The notes beneath the pieces are model-generated. The model saw only the letters and a program-made list of their open reading frames with translations, searched no databases and was not told the origin of the DNA. Positions 11,351 to 22,159 of a DNA stretch of 54,971 nt are shown piece after piece. The DNA comes from Mycogone perniciosa (Eukaryota; Ascomycota; Sordariomycetes; Hypocreales; Hypocreaceae): assembly GCA_025331125.1 (NCBI GenBank), contig JAOALB010000112.1:1-54971 (forward strand), read 5' to 3'. The position numbers were made by a program, and so were the translations under genes. How positions within the stretch are numbered: the stretch's first letter is position 1; every line of letters begins with the position of its first letter.

Positions 11351-12299
11351 GGTGAGTGCGAGTGCGGTCGCTTTGGGTTGACGATAGCTGGCTAGAATTG
11401 AATAGTGTGAACTGGAGTTGAGTACGGAGTACTCCGTATATATATGCTTTATAGAAAGCATCAATTGTGGATTGATATTAATAGTAACGGATGGTTAATA
11501 CGAAGAGCAACGACGCGCCCTTTTGTAAATTGATAGGGGTATCTGTGGATTAATAATCGCAATGGCCCAACAATACTCGTACAAATCCTTCAGCAGTCGC
11601 CGGAGTATTAGTCCTACTACTACGGAGTACTATAGTAAGCGCAAACCCTCCATTGAGATATACGGAGTGCCCGAGATGCCTAACCCATGGTTCTTTTTTA
11701 AATTCTCCGACGATGCTGTCCCATAATAGTCGGAAGCAGATTCCGATTCTTCAGTCCTTCCTTCGCCTTTGAAATTCCACAATCAAGCACCCCTGTATCT
11801 ACCTACCCCAGGCACTCCGTAGATACTATTGGTAGGTTCCTGGCTTCGCCCCAGGCAGTGCTATATAAGTTTACGGACTCGGCCTAGGGTTCCTACCGGG
11901 GGACAGAAAGAGAGGGACCGCAAACACTTCAAGCCAGCATGTGTACTCCGTAATGATGACCGCAAGCGGGGGCCACTAGGGGATCGACGTTGAGTCTTTT
12001 TTGCGGTGATGCCTCGAACTAAGATGGAGAATTTGTCACACAGAAAACATAGGCGACACTAGGCTATATTAATGGTTAGAAAGTATTATTGTAAAGGCCA
12101 AGACGGATGTTGTCTGGGCAGCCTGTGCCCCATGTGCCAGTTGATCGAGAACTAAGTAAAGACATAGACATGCCGTGTTCAGACCATTAATATACATCTA
12201 AATAGCTCTACGAGTATCCCTATATCTATCAATCCTTGCAAAGGGTGCTCTATGATCTTGTCCTGGTATCATCCGAAATCGACTGTAAAAATGAAAACT
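11351..12299. other. Transporter promoter and alg2 3' region, rich in TACGGAGT words
   Basis: No gene is seen. The interval holds five TACGGAGT/ACTCCGTA words: 11423-11438 (a perfect 16-bp palindrome TACGGAGTACTCCGTA), 11621-11629, 11661-11668, 11814-11821 and 11944-11952. The palindrome sits about 75 bp upstream of the transporter ATG and may be a regulator site or part of a dispersed repeat. Confidence 0.7.
11423..11438. promoter_or_regulatory. Perfect palindrome TACGGAGTACTCCGTA upstream of the transporter
   Basis: This 16-bp perfect palindrome is 73 bp upstream of the transporter ATG (11350, minus strand) and is followed by an alternating TA run. It is the fullest copy of a word that recurs in many intergenic spaces of this window. 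Two inverted CGG half-sites would suit a dimeric Zn2Cys6 factor, but that is inference. Confidence 0.5.
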
Positions 12300-13866
12300 T
12301 CATGCAAGTTGTAAAAACACAGCCACAGCCGCCAGCCCCAACGCAAAGAGAATACCAATCGGAACGAGCAGAGACGGACCAGGATGCTCCTGTTCGACAA
12401 TCTCGTCCACAGAAGCCTCAAGACGTAAAGCCATTTTATCACGACCGAACATGCTCTTCACACGCTCGGCTCCGTCGTCGCCTATTTGACGCAGCTCGGC
12501 GTCTGACATGCGCAACACGCTGCGCATGACCGCAGACCAAGCGTCTACATCATCGGGGTCGCGTAGCCAGCCCGTCTGAGAGTCTCGGATGGTTTCGACG
12601 GGACCGCCTGTGTTGGCAGCGAGGACGGGCAGGCGTGCGAGCATGGCTTCGAGGGGTACGATGCCGAAGTGTTCGTTGGAGGGGGTGTAAACTAGTAGGC
12701 TGGCGGCGCGGAGAAGAGATGTTTTGAGAGAGTTCGGAACAGAAAGGAGGAAGAGAACAGCGGCGTTGCTGGGAGTGGAGGAGAGGGAGGAGTCGGATGG
12801 CGTGACGGTATGGTGGTTAAGAGACAGGGAGGAGGCGAGAAGTTGGAGTTCGGCGTGATATTGGACGTTTTCGGCAACGCGGTGATCGTAACCGCCTACA
12901 TATTTTTAGAGTTGTTTTAAAAACAAACAGAAAAAGAAATGACAAAAGAAAAAAGGACAAGACGAATAGAGGCTTCGTACCTGCGAGGACGAGGCGAACG
13001 CCTTTTCGCTCCGTCTCTGGGATGGCAGCAAATGCCTTGATGGCCAATCCAATGTCCTTTTTCCTCTCAAAGCGATTGATGCTTAGAATAATCTTGTGCC
13101 GTTCATTTCCGAATAAATCTTCCTCCGGGTGATTGCCAAACTCATCATCCCCAGCGGTTGTGTCAACACAAGGATAAACCACCTTGGTCTCAACCTTTTC
13201 CTTCAAGCGCGGCCACGTCCTGGCAACAACACCCTTGGTAAACTCGGAATTGACTGCCACAGCTTGCGCGAAGCCCATTGACCACTCCTCTAGCCAGTCA
13301 AATGGAAGTCGGTACAGGCGTTTCAGGGTCGATTGGCGGCCCTGGGCAAGAAGTAAGTCGGGGAAATGGCAGTAGAAGAGGATCGGCGTGTCGGGAGCGA
13401 GGATTCGTAGTACTGGCAAGCCGGCAGAAAGCTGATCGACTATGAAAGCACGAGGCTGGAGAGATTGTAGTTCGTCGGACAGTGTGATGTGAACGAGGAG
13501 GTGGAGGTGGCGAAGGATGGCGCAGAGGATCGTGAGGCGGTTGAGAATGGACATGGGGACGAGCCATGCGCCGCGGACGCGGACATCAAGGGTACCTATT
13601 GAATACTCAAGTTAAGATCATTGGCGGGTATTGGCTAGTCCAGACTAAGGAAAAATACCATCGCGACACTCGTCAAAGCAGTGACTCGAATCGCAGTGGT
13701 TGGTGAAGATGACGACGCGATGGCCGCGACTCTGAAGCCCAACTGCGGCATCGACAACCAGACGCTCAGCGCCACCGATTCCGAGGTCAGGATGAAAGAA
13801 GACGATTGTTCCTTTGGAGGAGTCAGTGGCACTCTGGCCGGTCTGCTCGTCTGTTTGTGGAGGCAT
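12300..13866 (-). CDS. alg2: Alpha-1,3/1,6-mannosyltransferase Alg2 (three exons)
   Basis: Exons 13866-13659, 13595-12981 and 12895-12300 give 472 aa. Alg2 adds the second and third mannoses to Man1GlcNAc2-PP-dolichol on the cytosolic face of the ER, for N-glycan precursor assembly. It is a GT4 glycosyltransferase: the N-terminal Rossmann part has H-P-D-L-G-I-G-G-A-E-R-L, the middle has S-I-N-R-F-E-R-K-K, and the C-terminal domain has the E-x7-E motif (E349-H-F-G-I-V-P-L-E357). The C-terminal about 20 residues form a hydrophobic anchor (I-G-I-L-F-A-L-G-L-A-A). The start M-P-P-Q-T-D at 13866 is chosen because it immediately precedes the conserved part. Introns are GTATTT...TAG and GTACGA...TAG, and both junctions restore conserved residues (R-D-G-T-L-D-V; L-A-G-G-Y-D). 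Two tandem CACGTGGG sites lie 156-176 bp upstream. Confidence 0.95.
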
Positions 13867-14021
13867 TGATCTGAGCTGGCGCAATTGAGGCGCTGATGCG
13901 ATCAATGAGGCTTCTTGGAGATGACAGCTTGTGCGGTTGAACTGCTTGGGCTTCAGTGAATTAATGGTGGGGCAGCCGCTAAGATAGGCTGATAAGAGAA
14001 GGCGGGGCAACTTGGGGTTTA

Positions 14022-14041
14022 CACGTGGGGTTACACGTGGG
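14022..14041. promoter_or_regulatory. Twin CACGTGGG sites (bHLH-type E-box) upstream of alg2
   Basis: CACGTGGG occurs at 14022-14029 and 14034-14041 inside a 12-bp direct repeat (GTTTACACGTGGG / GTTACACGTGGG). The core is the E-box recognised by bHLH factors; CACGTGGG is the high-affinity form for Pho4-type phosphate regulators. They sit between alg2 and the 3' end of the zinc-finger gene, so alg2 is the likely target. Function is inferred. Confidence 0.5.
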
Positions 14042-14098
14042 GTTAACCTCTCAGGTCACTCATGCACTATTATCATGCACCTCACTCTCAAGCCTCCG

Positions 14099-14931
14099 TC
14101 ATCGTCTGTGTTTCCTATTAAGATGTCTGGTAAGGTGATCCTTTCTGCTAAATGAAATCCCACAATACTTGCAATGAGACCTTGAGGTGTCAATTCCCAT
14201 ACCCTCCGCCGTTTTTGGATGATGGCATATATAATGCCTGGTCAATTCCCGTTTGAATGCATACCCTAGGCCGCATGCGCTGCACTTCTCTGGCTTTTCT
14301 TTCATTCTTTCTTGTCTTCTGTAATAATGAGTTAGCTTCTGGAGAATTACCACGGACCAGAAGGCAACAGCCGGGCAATAACTTACTTTGAAGTCTGTGA
14401 TTTCTTGGCTTTTCGCATCCGCGAGCTCTGCGATTCTGGCTCCTGACTTCCAGGGGTTGGTGACGACAAGGAGAAGTACATATCCATGTTCTGAGAACAC
14501 GTAACATCTTCGCCAGCTGCTGGAATAGTTATTGGTGGACTCGAAGATGAAGATGAATGAGAATGCTCCGTGGGTAAAAACAAGGGGCAATCTTCGGTAT
14601 CTTGACTAAGAGGCGTTGTATCCAAGAGTGACAGATAGTCTTCGTTATTCGTGTTAAGTGTGTCGTCGTAGAAACTACCATCCAGCGAGTTACCCAATTG
14701 AAATGGGTGAGCATCAAATTGGGGGCCTGACTGGCCACCATTGCTTCCACTCTCATCAGGTAAGCTCTCGTCAGTGAAGGTGGAGAATTGCAAGTTATCT
14801 TGAGATGCGAGCTGTGCATCAAGAAACCCATTTAAAATAAAATCGCTGGGATCAATACATGCACTATCCAAAACAAGATAGACCTCCTCTGGGACAGAGG
14901 GGTGTTCCAGTTTCGCCTGTTGCAGATGCAT
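14099..14931 (-). CDS. Small two-finger C2H2 zinc-finger protein, putative transcription factor
   Basis: Exons 14931-14387 and 14318-14099, joined by a GTAAGT...GCTAAC...CAG intron, encode 254 aa. Two C-terminal C2H2 fingers are clear: C-S-A-C-x12-H-x3-H and C-K-Y-C-x12-H-x4-H, the second ending H-L-N-R-K-H-R-R at the stop. The N-terminal two thirds are acidic and rich in Ser, Asp, Gln and Pro (including a run of six Ser), with a basic patch R-M-R-K-A-K-K just before the fingers, consistent with an activation region plus nuclear signal. The start is the first ATG in frame (14931). DNA target and regulon are unknown; I do not recognise a named orthologue. The intron falls just before the finger region, so its retention would delete the DNA-binding domain. 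Confidence 0.85.
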
Positions 14932-15154
14932 TGTTGTTGGATACAATCCGAGAGTGTGGCCGAGCCAAGATGGCCCGAGTAAAAACGGTGAATTTCGAGT
15001 TTGTTTAAGCTTGTTGTAATTGAGTGTTGCAGTCTCGCAACAGGACACCTTTTAATGACGTGATCCGGGTCCTTGAATCTGGTTCTTCTTACATGTCAGC
15101 GTTTGTAGGCTAATGCGATGAAGGCAAACATACCTGGCGAAAAAGAAACCAAGA

Positions 15155-15157
<3 letters not shown>

Positions 15158-15197
<40 letters not shown>
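15158..15197. repeat. TA dinucleotide microsatellite
   Basis: About 20 copies of TA run uninterrupted, a likely length-polymorphic tract. It lies upstream of the zinc-finger gene. Confidence 0.9.
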
Positions 15198-15198
<1 letters not shown>

Positions 15199-15590
15199 CG
15201 AGAGCTCCGTCTCTGCTGTGGAAAGGTTCCGTGCCAAGGATCCTGTGCAATAAACCACTGCGACAGGGAGTATTTAGGACACCCCTCGCCGATGTGGCCG
15301 CCGATGTAACCAAGGTAGGAGGATAAAACCGCAAGGGGCTATTCGGGTCGCGAATAGCCCGTTGCAACTGTAGCAACCATAATGGCCATCGTTGGAAGCA
15401 TCTTCTGGGGCCAAACTCGTGAGCAGTTTGGACCATGTCGCAGTTGGGACAACCTCGAGCGCGGAGCTATATGATCGTCAGTCTCTATATCGCACTATCG
15501 GTCTAAGTGCAGGATAGGACGAACGTTGTGATTAAGTGCACATGATACTCAGAGAGATGGAGCGTCTCGAAACAGGTTGATGATGACTCC

Positions 15591-15663
15591 GTGACGCCTG
15601 GAAGCAAAGTCACAGATGAGAGAAGTCGGAGATGATAGCAATGACTTTGCTTCCAGGCGTCAC
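15591..15663. repeat. Perfect 22-bp inverted repeat with 29-nt loop
   Basis: The left arm 15591-15612 (GTGACGCCTGGAAGCAAAGTCA) is exactly complementary to the right arm 15642-15663. Complementarity stops sharply on both outer sides. A transcript could fold into a strong hairpin. Possibilities include a terminal-inverted-repeat remnant, a small-RNA precursor or a terminator-like structure; none is demonstrated. Part of the arm (17 nt) also occurs in intron 1 of the transporter gene. Confidence 0.9.
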
Positions 15664-16885
15664 GCGAGCGGGGAGAGGGTGATGAGGGTTGTTGAAGGGA
15701 AGGCGATGTGACAAATGGATAAAGAAAAAAAGAACAACACGGAGATGATGCGCGGGCACTCTTCAGCATTTATAACATCAGCACCTAATTCAGGTCATGG
15801 AAGCTGGTATTCATCGTGCATTCTGATTGGCACATGTTGGGAGGCCTTCGCATATAATAGTGGCGCAACCCCACCCCAGGCAAACAGACATGGAACAAAG
15901 CCAATAGTAATACACAGGATAGAAGAGGGGTATTGTTATTGTTTATTCTATAAAACTATCGAGTAATTACATCTATGATTCGAGATGGGAATATTGCTTC
16001 TTGTAAGATTTGTAGCATGAGAGATTAGGTACTTGTAGGAAGTACTCCGTAGTACTTCAGAGATGACAGAGTCATTTAGAATGACGTCATGGGACCAAGT
16101 GACCAATATCTGTAAAAAAAAATAGCAAATAAACAATACTTTTGAATGCAGTCTGAGGTAGTCAATATATCGCATCTTCTAAATGGATTGCCATTTTGCA
16201 CTATATATAATGAGTAAAAATAAGTTAATAAAATATAGTATACTTAGCAAGATGATGTTTTTCTTATCTTTCAAGCTTAAAATGACAGCTTGGCGTTGTA
16301 TGTATGTCCTTGTTAACCCACCTTTTCTGTCCAGTTGATAATAGATACATAATAGCTGGGAATTACTCATCACCTTTCACCTTTCTTTTCCGTAGTAGGC
16401 AGCATTTCGATCAGATAATCATAAATTAGTAGATACCCACTGGCTGAGTTATGTATGCACTGAAATCAAAATCCGGATCCTTCAGCTCTTGGCGTTCGTA
16501 GTGGGGCGCAGCCTCGGCATGTGATGATATGGCGGCCAGAGTACTCCGTAGAAAGGGATAATGTGCATAACGACATGAATAAATATCGTGCAACTGCTGA
16601 GAGGTGAGAAGCTCGGGTGGAAAGGAATTGTCATATATTTTCAGTGACTATTCTATCCATATATAAAGTCAGTAAATAGATATGTAGTTGTAACTGACAA
16701 CGAAGTAGTAGCACTACCAACTTAAATTCGGCTTCCCCGTACCCCAGACTCAGCCTTATCCACCACAAGCCGAGGTCCGCCCAGCCTTCTTGTCCCTTAC
16801 ATAAAACAACATATTCTCATCTTCAAGGCTCACTGTCTCTCTCTCACCAATCGCAAAACAAACGCCCCCAAACCAACCGCTCAAT

Positions 16886-17809
16886 ATGTCTTCACCTGTT
16901 CTTTTCAAAGTCCCCATTCCTCCCTTTGGCCCTCATCCCGGCGGCTCCGTCACCGTCACAAACCCCCAGCCAAATATCTATCTCCTGACGCTCTTCTCAC
17001 CTCCTGATAACCGCCTCACCACCCCCGTCTGCAAAGCCATCCTCACTGCGCTTGATCTTCTTGAATTCGGTGGCCATCCTCCAGGCGTGCTCATCACGAC
17101 CAGCGCAATTCCCAAGTTTTATTCCAATGGCCTGGATCTGGAACATGCCATCCAGACGGAGGGCTTCTTCGCGCTGTTTTTCTCTCTTTGGATTCGTTTC
17201 CTAACGTGCGTTTCATCTTCATTCATATCCTTCTAACCAGCAGACGTCGGTTTATGAAGGAAAGAAAAAAACAATACTGATAATGCCATGCTCAGCTTCC
17301 CAATGCCAACCGTAGCCCTCCTCAATGGCCACACCTTCGCCGGCGGCCTCATGCTCTCCATGTCCCACGACTACCGCCTCGCCCCCTCCGGAAAGGGCTT
17401 CCTCTGTCTCAACGAGCTGCTCTTCGGCGCGCCCCTCCTGCCCGCCATGGCGAGCATCTTCCGGCACAAGCTCCCCAGTCCCGCGGTGTACCGCCTCGTC
17501 GCGCTGGAAGCGAAGCGTTTCACGGGTGCCGAGGCCGTGAGCTTCGGGCTAGCAGATGCGCTGGCGGGAGGGCTGGATGATGCGCTGAAGTTTGTGGAGG
17601 AGAGGGGGCTGGTGGAGAAGCCCAAGACGGGTGTGTATGGGAAGATTAAGATGGAGATGTATAAGGATTTGATCCTGGAGTTGAAGGGGCAGGGGTTGGA
17701 TGCTGAGAAGAAGAGGTATGATGAAGATGATGCGAGGGAGGCTGAGAGGAAGGAGTTTGGAAAGGTGTGGTTTGAGACGTGGCAGAAGGAGAATAAGGCG
17801 AAGCTGTAA
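16886..17809 (+). CDS. Peroxisomal enoyl-CoA hydratase/isomerase family protein (two exons)
   Basis: Exons 16886-17205 and 17296-17809 (intron GTGCGT...CAG) encode 277 aa. The crotonase fold is shown by P-x-F-Y-S-N-G-L-D-L-E near residue 75 and by A-L-L-N-G-H-T-F-A-G-G (residues 114-124), the oxyanion-hole region that polarises the acyl-CoA thioester. It continues with M-S-H-D-Y-R-L-A and L-N-E-L. The C-terminus is A-K-L, a good type-1 peroxisomal targeting signal, so a role in peroxisomal beta-oxidation (hydratase or delta3-delta2 isomerase) is likely. The catalytic type cannot be settled from sequence alone. The last about 70 residues are charged and helical (E-K-K-R-Y-D-E-D-D). The upstream region has CCAAT and CT-rich promoter features. 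Confidence 0.9.
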
Positions 17810-18191
17810 GTTCTGCGAGTCAAAGAGGGCTAGAATGTGTTGATTCATGCATTGCCGAGTGTGTTATTTCCTGTATCAAATATCCCGTTGGTATCTAGAC
17901 TACTCTAAAGAAATGGGTATGCAGTTATGAGAAAAAAGAGGAGTGTAAGCAACAACGACTCGACATGTATATCTGAATGCCTATACCGTCCACCCCAATG
18001 CCGTCAAAGGCAGTGCGTCCATCCACGACCACCAAACAAATGATTAACAAAGAAGAAAAATAAAATAAAATAAAATAATAAACGAGGGGGGTATCATGTC
18101 CCTAGTGTCCCCCAACCCTATTTCTAATGCCCCCTTTCCAACACCGGTTTTCCCCCCATGATGTATGCATCCGGTTTTTGCTATGTCCAGT
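17810..18191. other. Convergent 3' interval
   Basis: Space between the 3' ends of the crotonase gene (+) and the TBC gene (-). It contains an A/T-rich AATAAAATAAAATAAAATAA stretch near 18057-18080, suitable for 3'-end processing on either strand. No gene is seen. Confidence 0.7.
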
Positions 18192-21100
18192 TTATGCTTC
18201 CGGCCGCGGTTCCACTGTAGTTAATTCTCCATTCTCTCCATTCTCTCCATCATCTGTACCCTCAGGGGCTGTGCCACCTGTTTGTTTACCCTTCTTCGTC
18301 TTCCTTGCATCGCCATCTCGCTCCGCCAGCATATCCTTCTCGGCCTGAACTGCCTTGTCTCTCCGTTGCTCCACATCTTCCCTGCGGACCACCCGTCTCA
18401 ACCCCTCGCTGGCTTGAATCAGGCCATCGATACTAATGGCATGCTCCGTCATGTGGTGATTGATGTACGTATAGACACCTGCCGGAGTATCGCACTGCAG
18501 CAAGTTGCTCTCGTTGAGTTTCAGTAGCGCCAGCGCCACCTGGAACAGGAACGTGCTCCCATCATTGGTACACAACACCACATCCCATACACGGAACAAG
18601 GCCTCGGCGCAAAGGCAATCCGTAAATACAGAAAGGAACCATTGGAACGTTAGTGCTTCGAGTTCAATGGAGAGTGAGTCCAAGTGAGCCGATAGCTTGG
18701 GCAGCACTGTTCTGACGTATTGCCGCAGCACTTGTTGGTCCGCTCTAGAGGATATCAGAGAGTGATCGTAGTAACCGTGTGGTAGGATGTTCTCAACAAT
18801 TGAAGCCAAAATCCAGAAGGCATCTTCCGCCGACGGCATGATGAGAAGGAGATTCGCCGTAATGAGATTCATTCCCTGGCAATATCCCACATCCTTGTTC
18901 CGCCGCGAGTACGCCAACAACACCTCACTCAGCTTCTGAACGCCAGGGCCCTTCCTGAAGAAAATGTTGTCCGTCAACGTTCGATGAATATCCATCTGTA
19001 TCTGGCTGACCACCGCAGGGTCGTCGTTTTCGCCACTTTGGGAGACAAGGTCTTCGTAATATCCGGGGACGCGCAGCGCTGCAGCCCCAGAACACTCCGA
19101 CCATATCTTAGCACGAAACACCACAGGGATTCCCGCCAGAACCAAGCCCTTGAACTCGTTCCACTTGGCGCGTCCAACCTTGCCTTTGTTGCCCAGGTTT
19201 GAGATGCCAATCATTTCTCCGTCCGCAACGCGAGTCTCTGGCAAAATGACGGCAGGGCGCTCATATCGAGCTTCAGCAACCGCAACAGCTGCTGCGATGG
19301 CAGCCTCGCCCTCGCGACGTCGCTCCGCCCGGACCTTACGCAGAAAGTCGTTCCACCGAACCGTCTTCTCCCGCTGCAGCGAATCGTGTACATCACTCAA
19401 TTGCCGAAGGAGAAGCTTCACTGGCTCCGCATCCTCTTTAACCAGCATTCCCAAGGTCGGATCCTGCTCGGATGGCTGGGTCGTTTCGCTGTCGAGGGCC
19501 GTCGTAGTACTCGCCAGGGGGATAAGGCCAGACTCAGTGGGTGTTATCGCCGGTGACCGGGCATGGTGCACTTCACCCTCCGTCACCACCACTGCTGACG
19601 CGCTGATTCCAGGTGTATGGCTTAGGAGTTCGGTAGGGAACGTCGCAATCTTGAGGTAGTCCTGCCAGCGCTTTGCCTTGCCCTCCTCTGGAGCTCTCTC
19701 CTCCAGACTGCTCGGGCTCTCTGGTCGGAAAGGGTCATTCATGATACCACTGATGGGACTCGGCAAATCTTCCAGCAAGCTCGGCGAGATACCCGACCTG
19801 CCATTCGTTAGCATCTCAGTGCGACTTCCGTTTCGCATGTTCTCCGCCTCCCGCTGCCTCTTCTTGCGCCGCTGATCGTAAATGAAGCCGTAACGATCGG
19901 TAAGATACTCGCAGTTGGGGTAATTATTGTACATCTGAGTGAGCGTCGGTGGTTGCAGCTCTGGAGGTAGAATGGCGTCCATCTCAACAGGTCCGTAACT
20001 CTCTTGCCGCGAAACCGAGTGGCTTGGCGTCACGTTCCCCTGGGCAAGGGTCTTGATGCTGGCTGGTGCCGATGGCGCAGGCGTGGATCGTCGCATAGCC
20101 ATCAAGGCTTTGGGACCACCAGCAACGGACACAGCACGACTCGACCGGACAGTGTTGTTACTCGCGACTGAGCCCGCTCTCGCTGATTCCGCGCGGGTCG
20201 TACTACTGACGGCGCGGCCCCTAGATTCCACGGCGCCACCCGCTACCAGCCTCAACGCAAGACTCGCCAGTGAAGCAGACGCTTTGCGGTCTGTAGGATT
20301 GACCGAATGGATGCTAGAAGCTCGACTAGAGCTCTTGACAGATCCGGCCTCAGTCGGCGGGACGAACAAGTCTTCCTGCAAGGGCCGTCGATCCAAACTC
20401 GAATGAGACCTGACCACAGCGGTCTGGCTGGATGCATCGCCATTCACGCTCGATTTCTTGGAGGTGCCAGCACCCCAAATGTAGTCCTTCCACCTGAAGG
20501 TGCCCTTTCCACCCTCCTGGTTATTATTATTGTGGTTGCCTTTGCTGTTGCTTAGAGACGTGCTGCTCGCTCGTATCGTCGCACTCGTGGTACCCGTCGC
20601 AACTGTCTCTCCATACGCATTCTCGACCATGGTATTGTCCTGCATGGCATCGCTCATCAGATCGCTTAGCCCACCGCCATTCCTTTGAGACATATCATTC
20701 TCCCTCAGCTCGCTCTCGACCGCCCTTAACCTCGTCTCCAGGTCCAGGTTGGACAGCCCACACTCGCGTAGTATCCTCCGCAGCGCGCGCTCGCGTTCGT
20801 CGGCGCGACGTCGTAGCGATGAGATCTGGGCATCCCGCTGGGCTAGATCGCCGGCTATTTGCCTCACCAGCGCCACAGCGCCATGCCTCGCTATTAACCG
20901 CTCAACGTGGCCGTCATCGGCCTTGTGCAACGCCCCCGGCACCGTCCGTGACAGTGGCGCATCCTCGAAGAGAGCCTCCCTTGCAGAGGTACGCCACGTT
21001 AAGTTATCGACGATGGAGAACGCCCTGCCGCTCGCGTTGTGCGTGGCTGTCTTGCGGCGATGGTCGCTCTCCTCGAACTTGGTAATGCCGGACTGGTCGG

Positions 21101-21293
21101 GGGAGAAGCTGGGGAAGCTGGTAAGGGACTTGTCGCTGGCGGCGATGCTGCTTGCAGAGCTGCTCGTCTCCCTGATGATCTTGCGGCCCTTGCCGGCGCG
21201 GACGGTGGCGCTGCGATGGGAGCGGAACGAGTTGGCGCTCTGTTGGGAGATGGTTCGTTCAAGCGGGAGAGATGCGGTGTCGGAGAAGTCCAT
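18192..21293 (-). CDS. TBC-domain Rab GTPase-activating protein
   Basis: Single-exon, 1033 aa. The TBC domain spans about residues 721-940. It has the two catalytic signatures: the arginine finger in D768-I-H-R771 and the glutamine finger in Y-C-Q806-G, so it should stimulate GTP hydrolysis on a Rab in membrane traffic. A short charged coiled coil (about 155-200, R-R-R-A-D-E-R-E-R-A-L) precedes a long Ser/Ala-rich, probably disordered region with a Y-N-N-Y-P-N-C-E-Y-L-T-D-R-Y-G-F-I-Y-D segment that looks conserved rather than random, followed by a second charged helix around 630-680. The tail (950-1033) is charged and low complexity. The start at 21293 is ATG; upstream sequence is GA-rich leader. 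The Rab target is not predictable. Confidence 0.93.
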   Translation of the reverse strand: MDFSDTASLPLERTISQQSANSFRSHRSATVRAGKGRKIIRETSSSASSIAASDKSLTSFPSFSPDQSGITKFEESDHRRKTATHNASGRAFSIVDNLTWRTSAREALFEDAPLSRTVPGALHKADDGHVERLIARHGAVALVRQIAGDLAQRDAQISSLRRRADERERALRRILRECGLSNLDLETRLRAVESELRENDMSQRNGGGLSDLMSDAMQDNTMVENAYGETVATGTTSATIRASSTSLSNSKGNHNNNNQEGGKGTFRWKDYIWGAGTSKKSSVNGDASSQTAVVRSHSSLDRRPLQEDLFVPPTEAGSVKSSSRASSIHSVNPTDRKASASLASLALRLVAGGAVESRGRAVSSTTRAESARAGSVASNNTVRSSRAVSVAGGPKALMAMRRSTPAPSAPASIKTLAQGNVTPSHSVSRQESYGPVEMDAILPPELQPPTLTQMYNNYPNCEYLTDRYGFIYDQRRKKRQREAENMRNGSRTEMLTNGRSGISPSLLEDLPSPISGIMNDPFRPESPSSLEERAPEEGKAKRWQDYLKIATFPTELLSHTPGISASAVVVTEGEVHHARSPAITPTESGLIPLASTTTALDSETTQPSEQDPTLGMLVKEDAEPVKLLLRQLSDVHDSLQREKTVRWNDFLRKVRAERRREGEAAIAAAVAVAEARYERPAVILPETRVADGEMIGISNLGNKGKVGRAKWNEFKGLVLAGIPVVFRAKIWSECSGAAALRVPGYYEDLVSQSGENDDPAVVSQIQMDIHRTLTDNIFFRKGPGVQKLSEVLLAYSRRNKDVGYCQGMNLITANLLLIMPSAEDAFWILASIVENILPHGYYDHSLISSRADQQVLRQYVRTVLPKLSAHLDSLSIELEALTFQWFLSVFTDCLCAEALFRVWDVVLCTNDGSTFLFQVALALLKLNESNLLQCDTPAGVYTYINHHMTEHAISIDGLIQASEGLRRVVRREDVEQRRDKAVQAEKDMLAERDGDARKTKKGKQTGGTAPEGTDDGENGENGELTTVEPRPEA

Positions 21294-22159
21294 TCTCTCG
21301 CTGTCTTGTCGCGCAGGCGGGAGGATGTCTGTTGGATCGTCGTCGAATACGGCCCGCGGCGTTGAGTCTTTGTTGGGATGGCCGCCTGGCTCTCAAGACA
21401 AGAGAGAGAGACGGAGAGAGAGACGGAGAGAGAGGGGGAGACGAAGAAACGGGCCCTATTTGGAGCAGCAGTAATAGCAGCGGAGGGGCATAGCGGGAGA
21501 CAGAGACAGAGCAGAGAGCGTGGGTTTGCCTGTTGTCTCCGCGCCGCGCCCGCAAGCCGATGTTAATCTTGCTTATCGTGGCGAAGGAATGGACGCGGTT
21601 TCTAACTGAGCTTTTGCGTGTGGTGTTGCGATGGCTCTGTTGTGTTGCAGTATGAAGGAGGAAGAAGTACGAAGTAGTAGCAGGGTTGAATACAAGGGAT
21701 GTCACCAGAGGGTTACAGAGGGTTACAGTGGGTGTGGGTGTGTGCAACAAGGGCGCATCGTCAGGGATTAATCCATAATACTTCGTACATATAGTAGTAG
21801 TACTAGTATACGGAGTACGGAGTACATACATACCAAGGCCAGATTTCCAGATGCCCAGATTCCAGGCTGCCACAGCTAGAATGGGGGCTAGTACGTTCTA
21901 GTCCGTAGGATGTATCTATCTATATTGTCCCAGATGTTGGGATATTGATCCGCTGTCATCTGTCATCTGGCCCTAAGCTGGGATTACATACTGGCGATGC
22001 CACTCCGCAAATCGGCAACCTGCTGCTACTTTGTAAAGATTAGCAGCGGCTCATTAAAAGAAAGACATAATATGCTATATTGACATTTAACTAAATTTGC
22101 AAGCTAGCTCCTTCAACGGGCTGACACCCTTCTTTCAATAGCTTCACAAATATCCCAAC
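21294..22159. other. TBC-gene promoter/leader with GA-rich tract and TACGGAGT repeat
   Basis: A purine-rich GAGAGAGACGGAGAGAG tract lies at about 21400-21440, probably in the 5' leader of the TBC gene. TACGGAGTACGGAGTA (21809-21824) is a tandem version of the dispersed motif. No gene is supported. Confidence 0.65.

Larger units (their letters stand above)
14932..16885. other. Two-kilobase intergenic interval with microsatellite and perfect inverted repeat
   Basis: No gene is supported. It holds a TA microsatellite at about 15158-15197, a perfect 22-bp inverted repeat at 15591-15663, two TACTCCGTA words (16043-16051 and 16542-16550), and a CT-rich, CCAAT-containing stretch (about 16835-16850) that is probably the promoter of the crotonase gene starting at 16886. 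Confidence 0.65.

Noticed and set aside
20749..21474. 241-codon plus-strand ORF opposite the TBC gene
   Set aside because: Arg/Ser-rich antisense shadow of the TBC-domain gene's 5' part.
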